Both the position numbers and the translations under genes were made by a program. Below are positions 9,311-19,220 of a DNA stretch of 64,000 nt, in pieces (the stretch's first letter is position 1; each line of letters opens with the position of its first letter). Source of the DNA: an uncultured Pelagibacteraceae bacterium (GTDB taxonomy: Bacteria > Pseudomonadota > Alphaproteobacteria > Pelagibacterales > Pelagibacteraceae). The notes beneath the pieces were generated by a model. It was given only the letters and a program-made list of their open reading frames with translations, did no database searches and was not told the origin of the DNA. The DNA is taken from assembly GCA_902619675.1 (NCBI GenBank), contig CACNFA010000001.1, forward strand, positions 62,001 to 126,000, given 5' to 3'.

Positions 9311-10432
9311 ATGCTTCAAAACAAAATTTATCAGAATTTTTTTTACGAAATTTTTAAAACATTTTTATTGATATTATTCGGCTTGTCTTTAATTGCTTTA
9401 ACGGTCAGAGCGGTGAGTTTTTTAGACCTTATTGTTGAGAGCGGTTATCCAGTTCACATATATTTTAAATATTCAATTTTAAATCTTTTCGGTATTGCTC
9501 CAAAATTTATTCCGTTATCCTTTTTACTTGCTTTAACAATATTTATACTTAAACATTTGCAAGATAGTGAGTTTGTAATACTTTGGACCTCAGGAATTAA
9601 AAAAATAGCGGTAGTAAAATTATTTTTCACAGTATCTGTGTTTGTTTTAATTTTTTACTTATTACTTTCTACTTTCGTGACTCCCGTAGCACTAAATAAA
9701 TCTAGACAATTACTAAGTAATCAAAATTTTTCATCTTTTCTCCCAACTATCAAATCTCAACAATTTAGCGATTCATTTAAAGGATTTACTTTTTTGGTAG
9801 AAAAAAAAATTAACAATGAAATTCAAAATATTTTTATAAACGATAAAGAAAATAATTTAAGTAATTTATCATCTAATAGCGCTGAAACTAAGGAAACTAC
9901 TATAACTGCACAGAGCGGAATTATAAATCAAAAAAAAATGGTTTTGTTCAACGGGCAAATTATTTCTTCTAAACAAAATTCTGGTATTGAAATAATAAAG
10001 TTTGAGCAACTTAATGTAGACCTTGGTAACTTAAATACCACAACTATAAAAAAACCAAAAATTCAAGAAACATCAACTTTAAAACTTATGAGTTGTCTCA
10101 CAGCTTCGGCTGCAGAATATGATTTTTGCAATAAAGGTTTCAAAAAAGAAATTTTGCCTACACTGACTAGGAGAATAGTTATACCCTTTTATATTCCTGT
10201 GATATCTCTTATTTGTGCACTATTACTAATTAAGACAAAAAAAAACCATTTAAATAAAGTTATAATTTTTTTATATAGTTTCACGCTTTTATTATTTACA
10301 GAGCTGGCAGTAAGATACACTGGAATTAATGAAGCTATTTTAATAACATTCATTTTATTGCCTATAATGCTATTTATTTTGTTATATTTTTACCTTTCAT
10401 TAAATTTTTCAAAGGAAAATAAAATTATATGA
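9311..10432 (+). CDS. lptF: LPS export ABC transporter permease LptF
   Basis: A membrane permease of the LptB2FG transporter, which extracts lipopolysaccharide from the inner membrane. Three transmembrane segments lie in the N-terminal third, then a periplasmic jellyroll-like region (about residues 120-260), then three more segments at the end. I chose the ATG at 9311, which gives MLQNKIYQNFFYEIFKT and 373 residues. An in-frame TTG at 9266 would add 15 residues without a better ribosome site. It overlaps lptG by four bases (ATGA) and leads a six-gene envelope operon. Confidence 0.88.
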   Translation: MLQNKIYQNFFYEIFKTFLLILFGLSLIALTVRAVSFLDLIVESGYPVHIYFKYSILNLFGIAPKFIPLSFLLALTIFILKHLQDSEFVILWTSGIKKIAVVKLFFTVSVFVLIFYLLLSTFVTPVALNKSRQLLSNQNFSSFLPTIKSQQFSDSFKGFTFLVEKKINNEIQNIFINDKENNLSNLSSNSAETKETTITAQSGIINQKKMVLFNGQIISSKQNSGIEIIKFEQLNVDLGNLNTTTIKKPKIQETSTLKLMSCLTASAAEYDFCNKGFKKEILPTLTRRIVIPFYIPVISLICALLLIKTKKNHLNKVIIFLYSFTLLLFTELAVRYTGINEAILITFILLPIMLFILLYFYLSLNFSKENKII

Positions 10433-11517
10433 ATAATATTATTTTAAATTATCTTTTAAAAAATTTTTTAAAAACAATAATTATATTTATTTTAGTTTTT
10501 TATTGTTTTGGAGTAATTTTAAATCTGTTTGAGGAAATAGAATTTTTTAAAAATATTGAAGTAAGTATTTTAACTCCTTTAATGCTCACAAGTATTTTTA
10601 TACCTAGCATGCTTTTAAAAATTTTGCCCTTTATAATTTTTTTATCAAGTATGTGGTTTATGCTTAGAATTAGAAATAATAGAGATTTATTGACATTAAA
10701 AGTCTTTGGATATTCAAATTTTAAAATATTTTTTATTTTAGCTTTAGTATCTTTTATTTTAGGTTGGTTGATATTAATAATTGCAACACCGATAACATCT
10801 TCGATGTCTAAATACTACGAACAAACAAAATCAAATTACTCCAGAGATATTGATCATTTAGTTTCTTTTAATAAAAATGGTTTATGGATTAAAGAAAATT
10901 TAGAGACGAGGCAGAGAATTATTTCTGCAAAAAAACCTAATGGCTTTGAGCTTTTAGAAGTAACAATTTTTCATCTAGATAGAAACTCTAACTTGATTGA
11001 AAAAATAGTAGCAGAGTCAGCTGACATTAAAAACAACACATGGATATTAGAAAATGTAAAAATCTTTAAACCTGATAAAGGTATATTAAAGGAATTTAAT
11101 CAAGAAAATTATAATATTGAGTCAATTTATAATTTTGAAAAGATAAATTCATTATTTAAGAATTTTGATACAATGTCTTTCTTAGATTTAATTATAGACT
11201 ATAAAAAACTGTTAAATAATGGCTATAATACAACGTTTTTAAATCAGAGTTTACACACCTTATTATCTTTGCCATTTTTTTTATTTCTTATGACCGCTTT
11301 AGCTGCAATATTAACTTTAAACACATTAAAAAAATCAGACAATTTTAAATTTATTATCATTGGGTTAATTACAAGTGTTATAATATTTTATTTTAAAGAT
11401 CTATCTCTAGCTTTAGGTCAAACTGATAGAATACCCCTTTTATTAGCTGTTTGGGCGCCTGTTCTATCATTAGGTCTTTTCATCTTTATAGGAGTCTTAC
11501 AAATTAATGAAAAATAA
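10429..11517 (+). CDS. lptG: LPS export ABC transporter permease LptG
   Basis: A 362-residue partner of LptF in the LPS export transporter. It has the same plan: N-terminal membrane segments, a periplasmic beta domain (about 130-260) and C-terminal membrane segments (about 275-360). The coupling-helix region reads LRIRNNRDLLTLKVFGYSNFK. Its ATG overlaps the lptF stop (ATGA), and its end overlaps lptD by 11 bases. This arrangement favours translational coupling and balanced amounts of the two permeases. Confidence 0.9.
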   Translation: MNNIILNYLLKNFLKTIIIFILVFYCFGVILNLFEEIEFFKNIEVSILTPLMLTSIFIPSMLLKILPFIIFLSSMWFMLRIRNNRDLLTLKVFGYSNFKIFFILALVSFILGWLILIIATPITSSMSKYYEQTKSNYSRDIDHLVSFNKNGLWIKENLETRQRIISAKKPNGFELLEVTIFHLDRNSNLIEKIVAESADIKNNTWILENVKIFKPDKGILKEFNQENYNIESIYNFEKINSLFKNFDTMSFLDLIIDYKKLLNNGYNTTFLNQSLHTLLSLPFFLFLMTALAAILTLNTLKKSDNFKFIIIGLITSVIIFYFKDLSLALGQTDRIPLLLAVWAPVLSLGLFIFIGVLQINEK

Positions 11518-13915
11518 ATTATTATTTTTTATATTTTTGATTTGTCTTAATCAAAACGTATTAGCAGAAAGTGTTTTTATTGAGTCAAAAAGTATTACTT
11601 TAAACAAAAGTGATGAAACTTCTATTTTTAAAGACGAGGTAAAAATTAGAACTTATGATAATAATAATATAAGTAGTGAATATGCAGAGTATGATAAGAA
11701 AAAAGGTATCATTAAATTAAGAAAAAATATAATTGCTACTGATATTAAAAATAATATCATTAGAGCAGATGCTGCAGAGTACAATGAAATAAATAAAATT
11801 TTTAAGAGTATAGGGCCAACTAGAGTAACAACATCTGATAATTATTTAATAGAAGGGAATGATATAATTTTTGAGAGTAATAAAAAAACCATAAAATCTT
11901 ACAAAAACTCAAAAATTAGTGATTTAGACGGCAATCAAATATTTTTAGAAAATTTTGAATATAATTCTGAAGAAAATATTTTTAAATCGATTGGTTACAT
12001 AAAAATTCAAGATAATTTAGGTAATAACTATGAATTTTCTCAAATATACATCGACACAAATGTTAAGGAAATCTTAGGAACAGACATTAAAGCTTTCATG
12101 AATAGTGAGGGCTTTAAAATCGATGAGAGAAACAAACCCAGAATTTTTTCTAATTCAGTTAAGCTAGATAAACAAAAAAGTGTTTTTAATAAAAGTGTTT
12201 TTACTTTATGTGATTATAGAAAAAACGATAAATGTCCGCCTTGGACCATTCAATCAAGTGAAATGCTACACGACAGAAAAAAAAAGACAATTTACTATGA
12301 AAATGCTGTTGTAAAAGTGTATGATATTCCTATTTTCTATTTTCCAAAACTATCACATCCTGATCCATCGGTCGATCGTAGATCAGGTTTTTTAGTATCA
12401 ACATTTAATCACAAAAAAAATCTAGGCTATGGTGCTAGAATTCCCTATTATTTTGCAATTGACAAAGACAAAAACTTCACGTTAACAAGTGTAATATATG
12501 CTTCCGAGCACCCAATATTTATAGGAGAGTATCACCAGGCATTTAAAGATTCCGAGTTTATAGCTAATTTTGGATATACAGAAGGTTATAAAAATACCAC
12601 CGATACAAAACAACAAGGTAGTAAAAGACATCTTTTTGCGAAATATTTTAAAAATTTTATAGGAAAGAATAACTCCAAAAACTCTTTGGATATAACAATA
12701 CAAAATATATCTGATGATAAATATTTAAAACTTTATGATGTTAAATCTAGATTAATAGATAATGCAACTGATAACTTGGAAAGTTATATAAGTTTTGAAC
12801 ACGAAAATGAAGATATGTTTGTTGGTATGAAAGCTACAATTTATGAAACTTTAAAAGAAGACTACAGCGATAAATATGAATACATTTTACCAGAAATTAC
12901 TATTGATAAAAATTTATTTAATAATAATACTTTCGGATCGTTAGATATGTTATCGACTGTTGAAGTTCACAAATATGATACAAATAAGCTTACAAATTTT
13001 ATCGTAAACGATTTAAATTGGTCCTCTAAAAATATTTTTTTTAATACAGGTATAAAAAGTAAATTTATCGGAAATCTCAGAAACATAAATTATGAGGCTA
13101 AAAATGTAGAATTGTATAAAGAAGATGCAACTAGTGAATTGTTTGGGGCATTGGGATTTTTATCCAAGTTAAATATGAAAAAAACTCGATTAAATTCAGA
13201 TCACTTTTTAACACCTAAGCTACTAGTCAGATATTCACCTGGAAGTATGAGGAATGAGATGGAGGGCGATGGAATAAGGCTAGATCCGATCAACGCTTTT
13301 AATTTAGATAGAATGAAACATAATAGAAATTACGAAACCGGATTAAGCAGTACATTAGGTTTTGATTATGAAATTAAAAAAAATGATGTTACAAAATTAG
13401 ATTTTTCAGTAGCTCAAGTGATTAATGATAAAGAAAATAATAAAATGGATGACATAACTAGTATGGATGAAAAGCTATCAGACTTAGTGGGTTCAGCGAA
13501 ATACGATATAAATGAGAAATTTAGTCTTAATTATAATTTTGCCTTAGACCAAAATTATAGCGAATTAAATTATAATGATTTAGGGCTTAAAATGAATTTT
13601 AATTCTACGAATCTATACTTAAATTATTTACAAGAAAATAAACATATTGGAGATCAGGATTATATTAAAACAAAAATAGATTATAAGAGTAAAAATGATA
13701 ACCTGCTATCTTTTGAGACTAAACGTAATTTAATTACAAATTCAGCTGAATTTTATAATTTAAGCTATGAATACGTGAATGATTGTTTAAGAGCAGGATT
13801 AGTTTATAGGAGAGAGTTTTACAACGACTCAGAACTAGAACCTGAAAATTCATTAATGTTTAAAGTAACCTTAACTCCATTTGGTAATCTAAATACACCT
13901 GCATTTAGTCAATGA
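11507..13915 (+). CDS. lptD: LPS-assembly outer-membrane protein LptD
   Basis: An 802-residue outer-membrane translocon that inserts LPS into the outer leaflet. A signal peptide ends near LAES (about residue 21). Residues 22-200 form the LptA/OstA-like periplasmic domain with repeated short strands, and the rest is the LptD barrel. The family block IPIFYFPKLSHPDPSVDRRSG near residue 285 is clear. Cysteines in LCDYRKNDKCPPW and NDCLRAG near the end are suited to the inter-domain disulfides known for LptD. The C-terminus FKVTLTPFGNL lacks a classical final aromatic. It overlaps surA by four bases. Confidence 0.93.
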   Translation: MKNKLLFFIFLICLNQNVLAESVFIESKSITLNKSDETSIFKDEVKIRTYDNNNISSEYAEYDKKKGIIKLRKNIIATDIKNNIIRADAAEYNEINKIFKSIGPTRVTTSDNYLIEGNDIIFESNKKTIKSYKNSKISDLDGNQIFLENFEYNSEENIFKSIGYIKIQDNLGNNYEFSQIYIDTNVKEILGTDIKAFMNSEGFKIDERNKPRIFSNSVKLDKQKSVFNKSVFTLCDYRKNDKCPPWTIQSSEMLHDRKKKTIYYENAVVKVYDIPIFYFPKLSHPDPSVDRRSGFLVSTFNHKKNLGYGARIPYYFAIDKDKNFTLTSVIYASEHPIFIGEYHQAFKDSEFIANFGYTEGYKNTTDTKQQGSKRHLFAKYFKNFIGKNNSKNSLDITIQNISDDKYLKLYDVKSRLIDNATDNLESYISFEHENEDMFVGMKATIYETLKEDYSDKYEYILPEITIDKNLFNNNTFGSLDMLSTVEVHKYDTNKLTNFIVNDLNWSSKNIFFNTGIKSKFIGNLRNINYEAKNVELYKEDATSELFGALGFLSKLNMKKTRLNSDHFLTPKLLVRYSPGSMRNEMEGDGIRLDPINAFNLDRMKHNRNYETGLSSTLGFDYEIKKNDVTKLDFSVAQVINDKENNKMDDITSMDEKLSDLVGSAKYDINEKFSLNYNFALDQNYSELNYNDLGLKMNFNSTNLYLNYLQENKHIGDQDYIKTKIDYKSKNDNLLSFETKRNLITNSAEFYNLSYEYVNDCLRAGLVYRREFYNDSELEPENSLMFKVTLTPFGNLNTPAFSQ

Positions 13916-14838
13916 GAAAAAAATTTTTTATAATCTTTTTTTTCTTTTTTATTTCAAGTTACTCAGTTTTAAACTCTAAAATTCAAAATAATATTATTTT
14001 AAAAGTCGAAAATGAAATAATTACACAATATGAAATTAAGAACAAAATACTAAGCACTCTAATTTTATCTAATCAAGATATTAATCAAGAAAATATAAAT
14101 AAACTTAAAAAACAAGCTCTTGAATTTCTAATACAACTTAAATTAAAGAAGATCGAATTATCTAAACATAAAATTCAAAAAAACAGTGATCAAGTGACCG
14201 CTTATCTTCAATCTATCTCATCAAATAATATTGAGGAATTAAAAAAAAAATTTGAAAATAATAATCTAGATTTTGGAATTTTTATTGAAGAAATTGAAAT
14301 AGAAACTAAATGGAGAACTTTTGTATATAAAATGTATTCGAGAAAAATAAAAATTGATGAAGCTATAATTAATCAGGAAATAAAGAATTACATTCAGAAT
14401 AAAAAAGATATTACTGAGTATAGATTATCCGAAGTCGAAGTAGCAACAGAAAGTAATAAAAATATAAACGATAAGATTTTAGAAATCCAAGATCTTATAA
14501 GAAAACAAGGTTTTGAAAATGTAGCATTTAACTTTAGTACCTCTACATCTTCACAAAATAAAGGTGATCTAGGATGGATTAATGCCAAATCTTTATCAAA
14601 AGAAATAATTAAAATCGTAGAAAAAATGGATATTGGAGACATATCTCAACCTATAAAAAAACAGAGTAGTTTATTATTTTTAAAATTGACAGACAAAAAA
14701 ATTTCAAAATCTGAGGATATAAATATAACTAAATTGCAAAAAAATCTTATAGACCAAAAAAAAAATGAATTATTTAACTTATATTCTAGAAGTCATATTT
14801 CTAAATTAAAAAATACTAGCCTGATTGAATACCAATGA
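13912..14838 (+). CDS. surA: SurA-like periplasmic peptidyl-prolyl isomerase / chaperone
   Basis: A 308-residue exported protein. It has an N-terminal signal sequence (about 1-22), a SurA_N-like helical region containing VENEIITQYEIKNKI, and one parvulin-type domain near residues 160-265 with GDLGWINAKSLSKEI and MDIGDISQPI. SurA helps outer-membrane proteins such as LptD fold, which fits its place directly after lptD. Classical SurA has two parvulin domains; only one is visible here, as in many alphaproteobacteria. It overlaps both neighbours by four bases. Confidence 0.85.
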   Translation: MRKKFFIIFFFFFISSYSVLNSKIQNNIILKVENEIITQYEIKNKILSTLILSNQDINQENINKLKKQALEFLIQLKLKKIELSKHKIQKNSDQVTAYLQSISSNNIEELKKKFENNNLDFGIFIEEIEIETKWRTFVYKMYSRKIKIDEAIINQEIKNYIQNKKDITEYRLSEVEVATESNKNINDKILEIQDLIRKQGFENVAFNFSTSTSSQNKGDLGWINAKSLSKEIIKIVEKMDIGDISQPIKKQSSLLFLKLTDKKISKSEDINITKLQKNLIDQKKNELFNLYSRSHISKLKNTSLIEYQ

Positions 14839-15800
14839 AAGAAAAAATTTTAATAATCAGTGGCGACCCGAACAGTATAAATTCTGAGATTATATTTAAA
14901 AGTTGGAAAAAAGTTAAGAATTCGATTAAAAAAAAAATCTATGTCATCTCAAACCTTAATTTGCTTCAAAATCAGTTTAAGAGGCTTAAATATAGAATTC
15001 AACTTACTAAAGTAAATAGTGTTGATGAAAATATAAAATCTAATAAACTCAAAATTATTGATATAGATTTAAAATTTAAAAAACCTTTTGATGTATCTCA
15101 AAAATTATCATCAAATTTTGTAATCGATTGTTTAAATTACGGTCATTGGCTTGCTAATAATAAAAAAATTAAGGGAATAATTAATTGTGCAATTGATAAA
15201 AAACTCCTGAATAAAAAAAAGATAGGAGTAACTGAATATTTAGCGTCAAAATGCAAAATAAAGGACAATTCTGAGGCTATGTTGATTTGCAACGATAAAT
15301 TTGCTGTATGTCCCTTAACTACTCATTTGGATATTAAAGATATTTCAAAAAAAATTAATCAAAAATTGATTATTAGTAAAATCAAGACAATTGACTTGAA
15401 TTATAAAAAATTGTTTAAAAAAAAACCGAAAATAGGTATTTTAGGTTTGAATCCCCATAATGCAGAGTTAAGAAATGAGTCAGAGGAAAAAAAAATTATT
15501 ATACCTTCAATAAGAAAACTCAGAAAACTTCAGATTAATGCTATAGGTCCTTTAGTTGCTGATACTGTATTTATTAATGATTATAAAAAGTTTGATATTA
15601 TCGTTGGCATGTTTCACGATCAAGTTCTTACTCCTTTTAAAACTATCTATAAATTTGATGCAATTAATATGACATTGGGATTAAATTATTTAAGAGTGTC
15701 GCCGGATCATGGAACAGCAAAAGAACTAATTGGAAAAAATAAAGCTGATCCAATTAGCCTTATCAAATGTATAAATTTTATAAATAAATTTGGTAAATGA
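14835..15800 (+). CDS. pdxA: 4-hydroxythreonine-4-phosphate dehydrogenase
   Basis: A 321-residue enzyme of pyridoxal phosphate (vitamin B6) synthesis. The metal-binding histidines can be placed in PLTTHLDIKD, GLNPHNAE and SPDHGTA, and MFHDQVLTPFK aligns with the family's HDQG region. The N-terminal motif, normally GDPxGIGPE, reads GDPNSINSE, so the glycines are lost. The ATGA overlaps with surA and rsmA keep the conserved surA-pdxA-rsmA order. The window also holds the end of pdxH, another B6 gene. Confidence 0.88.
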   Translation: MKEKILIISGDPNSINSEIIFKSWKKVKNSIKKKIYVISNLNLLQNQFKRLKYRIQLTKVNSVDENIKSNKLKIIDIDLKFKKPFDVSQKLSSNFVIDCLNYGHWLANNKKIKGIINCAIDKKLLNKKKIGVTEYLASKCKIKDNSEAMLICNDKFAVCPLTTHLDIKDISKKINQKLIISKIKTIDLNYKKLFKKKPKIGILGLNPHNAELRNESEEKKIIIPSIRKLRKLQINAIGPLVADTVFINDYKKFDIIVGMFHDQVLTPFKTIYKFDAINMTLGLNYLRVSPDHGTAKELIGKNKADPISLIKCINFINKFGK

Positions 15801-16579
15801 GTTTTGCAAAAAAATCTCTTGGTCAAAATTTCCTAATTGATAAAAATATTATAAAAAAAATAATTTGTTTATCAAATATTACGAATAGAGATGTTATAGA
15901 AATAGGCCCAGGAAAAGGTGCTTTAACTGAAGAAATCTTAAAAGTAAATCCAAAATCATTGTCAATAATTGAAAAAGATAACGAACTTGCTAAAGCACTT
16001 TCTTTCAAATATGCAAATAATGATAAAATTAAAATTTATTGTTCCGATGTACTCGATTTTGATCTTGAGAAAATAACAAAAAAAAATTGCATTATTTTTG
16101 GGAATTTACCGTATAACATTTCATCTCAAATACTTGTAAAAATAATAAAATTTAAAAAATGGTTGCCAAATTTTAATGATTTAATTTTCATGTTCCAAAA
16201 AGAATTAGGTAAAAAAATATTAGGAAAGTATTTATCAAAAGACTATGGAAGGCTTTCAATTTTATCCAATTATAGATTAAAAAACGTAAATAAATTTTTT
16301 GTATCTCCAAATTGCTTCAAGCCAAAGCCAAAAGTAAATTCGATTGTAATACATTTTCAACCAAAAAAAGATGATGCATTTAAAATTAAAAAAATAGCAA
16401 ATCTAGAAAAAATAACAAATATTCTTTTTTCCAACAAAAGGAAAATGATAAAGAAAAATATTAAAAAGATACTTAGCGATAACAAAATTGATTTGCTACA
16501 GATTAAAACGACTGCAAGAGCATCAGAAATTAAACCTCAAACTTATTATAAAATTACTGAGCTTTATGAGAATAATTAA
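15797..16579 (+). CDS. rsmA: 16S rRNA dimethyladenosine transferase (KsgA)
   Basis: A 260-residue methyltransferase that dimethylates two adjacent adenosines near the 3' end of 16S rRNA, a late ribosome assembly step. It shows LGQNFLIDKNI, the SAM-binding IEIGPGKGALTEEIL, the catalytic NLPYNISSQ and the basic C-terminal domain NKRKMIKKNIKK. It is the last gene of the lpt-surA-pdxA string and overlaps the convergent gmk by 26 bases, the longest convergent overlap in the window. Confidence 0.96.
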   Translation: MSFAKKSLGQNFLIDKNIIKKIICLSNITNRDVIEIGPGKGALTEEILKVNPKSLSIIEKDNELAKALSFKYANNDKIKIYCSDVLDFDLEKITKKNCIIFGNLPYNISSQILVKIIKFKKWLPNFNDLIFMFQKELGKKILGKYLSKDYGRLSILSNYRLKNVNKFFVSPNCFKPKPKVNSIVIHFQPKKDDAFKIKKIANLEKITNILFSNKRKMIKKNIKKILSDNKIDLLQIKTTARASEIKPQTYYKITELYENN

Positions 16580-17129
16580 ATGTTGTTTTTTTGTAATTCA
16601 ATATAATTTCTTCTATTTGCTTAAAACAAACCTCAAGATTATTATTGATTATTATATAATCATAATCATTCCAGTGTTTGATATTTTCATCGAATGAATT
16701 AAACCTTTTTTCTATTTCCTCTTTTGAGTTTTGATCTCTCTTTAAAAGTCTATTTCTAAGTTCTTCTTTATCACTTGTGATTAAGTAAATCTTTATCAAT
16801 TTTAAATTATTAAATTTAGATAATTTTTTTGTCCCTTGCCAATCAATATCAAATAAAATATCATTTTTTTTTATTTGCTTATCTACATTAGATTTTAATG
16901 TTCCATAATAATTATCAAATATTCTCGCATACTCATAAAATTCGTTCCTTTTGATCATTTCCTCAAACTTTTTGTGTGAAATAAAATAATAATCTACCCC
17001 TTCTACTTCATTGGAGCGTGGTGGCCTTGTGGTATGAGAAACAGAAATTCTAAAATTTTCGTATTTTTGTTGAATTTTTTTTGTCAGAGTTGTTTTGCCT
17101 ACACCTGATGGAGATGAAAGTATAACCAT
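16554..17129 (-). CDS. gmk: Guanylate kinase
   Basis: This kinase phosphorylates GMP to GDP. The P-loop SSPSGVGKTT is at the N-terminus, followed by the GMP-binding SHTTRPPRSNEVEGVDYYF and the lid region LLKRDQNSKEEIEKRFNS. I chose the ATG at 17129 (191 residues) because GGAG lies eight bases upstream of it. An ATG at 17150 would add seven residues with no visible ribosome site. It lies directly downstream of acpP, where other alphaproteobacteria usually have fabF and mltG. Confidence 0.94.
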   Translation of the reverse strand: MVILSSPSGVGKTTLTKKIQQKYENFRISVSHTTRPPRSNEVEGVDYYFISHKKFEEMIKRNEFYEYARIFDNYYGTLKSNVDKQIKKNDILFDIDWQGTKKLSKFNNLKLIKIYLITSDKEELRNRLLKRDQNSKEEIEKRFNSFDENIKHWNDYDYIIINNNLEVCFKQIEEIILNYKKTTFNYSHKAQ

Positions 17130-17172
17130 GATATTTTCTCCATCATGCATAAATTATTTAAAATGATAGTTG

Positions 17173-17412
17173 TTAACTTGATTTGCTTTCAATGAATTTA
17201 ATTGCATCACCAACAGTTAAAATTTTCTCTGCTTCACTATCTGATATCTCAGAGCCAAATTCTTCTTCAAAAGCCATAACCAATTCTACTGTATCTAAGC
17301 TATCTGCTCCTAGATCATCAATAAAACTTGCTTCCTCTGTTACTTTTTCTTCTTCTATGCCTAAATGGTCTGCAACTATTTTCTTAATTTTGCTTTTAAT
17401 ATCTTCTGACAT
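17173..17412 (-). CDS. acpP: Acyl carrier protein
   Basis: A 79-residue acidic carrier that holds growing acyl chains on a phosphopantetheine arm attached to Ser38 in [21 protein letters not shown]. It is typical in length and charge. It follows fabG by 51 bases, so the fatty acid genes fabD-fabG-acpP probably form one unit. Confidence 0.98.
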   Translation of the reverse strand: MSEDIKSKIKKIVADHLGIEEEKVTEEASFIDDLGADSLDTVELVMAFEEEFGSEISDSEAEKILTVGDAIKFIESKSS

Positions 17413-17463
17413 GAATTCCTTTCTTAGATTTATAATTTCTTATTAGATTAATAATTAGAATTG

Positions 17464-18195
17464 TCAAGCCATATACATTCCACCATTAACATGTATGGTT
17501 TCACCGTTGATATAATTTGCCATATCTGAGGCCAAAAATGCTACACAATTTGAAACATCTTCTCCTGTACCTAAATTACCTGATGGTATTTTATTTATTA
17601 AGTTTTTTTTAAATTCTTCATTAATTTTGTCGGTCATTTCTGTTTGAATAAATCCAGGAGACACACAATTTATATTTATGTTTTTTCTTGCATACTCTAT
17701 TGCTAAACTTTTTGAGAAAGCTACGATACCAGCTTTTGAGGCTGCGTAGTTTGCTTGGCCAAGATTGCCTGTATGTCCAACTATTGAAGTAATGTTAATT
17801 ATTTTGCCATTTTTTTTCTTCAGCATTTTTTTTATTGCGTATTTACACATTAAAAAAGATGAGGTTAGGTTTATATCCAAAACCTTTTTCCAATTTTCTT
17901 CTGTTAACCTGATTGATAAATTATCTAATGTTATACCTGCGTTATTAACCAAGATATCCAGACCGTCGAGTTTTTCATCAATCATTTCAATGAACTTCTC
18001 TATTTTGCTATGATCGTCTAATTTAAATTTCTCTACAAAAATTTTACTAAAATTTTTTTTTATATTTTCAAGTTTCTCCTCATTAGTTCCGGTAGCAACT
18101 ATTTTTGCACCTAACTCATCAAATTTTTTTATAAGACAATTTCCTATACCACCTGTTGCGCCAGTAATTAAAACTTTTTTATTTGTCAGATTCAT
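17464..18195 (-). CDS. fabG: 3-oxoacyl-[acyl-carrier-protein] reductase
   Basis: A short-chain dehydrogenase that reduces 3-oxoacyl-ACP with NADPH in fatty acid elongation. It has the cofactor motif TGATGGIGN, NNAG (VNNAGITLDN), the catalytic serine region ITSIVGHTGN, and YAASKAG with the Tyr and Lys. The ATG at 18195 (243 residues, MNLTNKKVLITG) fits the family start. A longer frame from 18219 would add eight residues inside fabD. The start overlaps fabD by 17 bases. Confidence 0.96.
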   Translation of the reverse strand: MNLTNKKVLITGATGGIGNCLIKKFDELGAKIVATGTNEEKLENIKKNFSKIFVEKFKLDDHSKIEKFIEMIDEKLDGLDILVNNAGITLDNLSIRLTEENWKKVLDINLTSSFLMCKYAIKKMLKKKNGKIINITSIVGHTGNLGQANYAASKAGIVAFSKSLAIEYARKNININCVSPGFIQTEMTDKINEEFKKNLINKIPSGNLGTGEDVSNCVAFLASDMANYINGETIHVNGGMYMA

Positions 18196-19120
18196 CTTTA
18201 AATTTTTTAATATCAGCAATTGAATTAATTGAAAAGCAATTTACGTCTTTAATCGTTCTTTTTACCATTCCGCTTAAGACTTTTCCTGGCCCTACTTCTA
18301 CAAAATTCGATATTTTGTTGCCTGAGATGTTGATAATACTTTCTCTCCATCTGACTGTTGAAGATATTTGTTCAATTAACAATTTTTTAAGATTTTCAGG
18401 GTTCATTTCAGCTTCAGCTGTCACGTTGGTCACAATTGGATATTTGGGTTTTTGAAAATTTATATTTTGTATTTTTTCTCTCATTTTATTTGCAGCTGAC
18501 TTCATCAATGAGCAATGAAATGGTGCACTTACTTTTAAAGGTATAGTTTTTATTTTTTTTTCTTTTAATACTGACTGAAAATAATCTAATTTATTTTTGT
18601 TACCACTAATAATAACTTGACCATCAGCATTATCATTTGCAATTTCACAAACTCCCTCTTTATCTTTAATACTTTCAATAAAATTATTAATATCTTTTAT
18701 TTTGGTACCAAGTACTGCAATCATACTACCGTAACCTATTGGAACGGCTTCTTGCATTGCTTTACCTCTCTCATGTAGTAAATATAGAGCATCTTCAAAG
18801 TTCAAAGCATCTGCACAAACTAAAGCGCTGTATTCACCTAATGAATGTCCTGCGAAATATTTAAAAGTGTCCATATTGATTTTGAACTCATCTTTTAAGA
18901 CTCTAAATATGGAATAACTTGTCGTTAAAATTGCAGGTTGTGTATTTTTAGTTAATTGTAATTGATCCTCTGGTCCAGATAATATCATTTTAGAGATAGG
19001 ATATTTAAGTTTTTCATCCGCTTTTTTAAAAATCTCTTTTACAATATTAAAATTATCATGTAATTCAGATCCCATGCCAACTATCTGTGAACCTTGACCT
19101 GGAAATAATAATGCGTTCAT
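18179..19120 (-). CDS. fabD: Malonyl-CoA:ACP transacylase
   Basis: This enzyme moves malonyl groups from CoA to ACP. It shows FPGQGSQIVGMG at the N-terminus, the nucleophile elbow GHSLGEYSAL and the catalytic histidine in SAPFHCSLM. The ATG at 19120 gives MNALLFPGQGSQ and 313 residues. A TTG three codons earlier is less likely. It heads fabD-fabG-acpP and diverges from rpsF across about 100 bases. Confidence 0.96.
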   Translation of the reverse strand: MNALLFPGQGSQIVGMGSELHDNFNIVKEIFKKADEKLKYPISKMILSGPEDQLQLTKNTQPAILTTSYSIFRVLKDEFKINMDTFKYFAGHSLGEYSALVCADALNFEDALYLLHERGKAMQEAVPIGYGSMIAVLGTKIKDINNFIESIKDKEGVCEIANDNADGQVIISGNKNKLDYFQSVLKEKKIKTIPLKVSAPFHCSLMKSAANKMREKIQNINFQKPKYPIVTNVTAEAEMNPENLKKLLIEQISSTVRWRESIINISGNKISNFVEVGPGKVLSGMVKRTIKDVNCFSINSIADIKKFKDESDK

Positions 19121-19151
19121 TTTATACAATTATCTTATATAAATATTAGTA

Positions 19152-19179
19152 TTGCTATAATTATTCATTATAGTATAAC
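19152..19179 (+). promoter_or_regulatory. Candidate sigma-70 promoter for rpsF operon
   Basis: TTGCTA (19152-19157) and TATAAC (19174-19179) are separated by 16 bases and lie about 40 bases upstream of the rpsF start. The match is reasonable for a vegetative promoter, but AT-rich DNA gives many such matches. Confidence 0.45.
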
Positions 19180-19220
19180 CCACTTTTTACAATTAAATAA
19201 TTAAACTAAGTGAAAAATTT

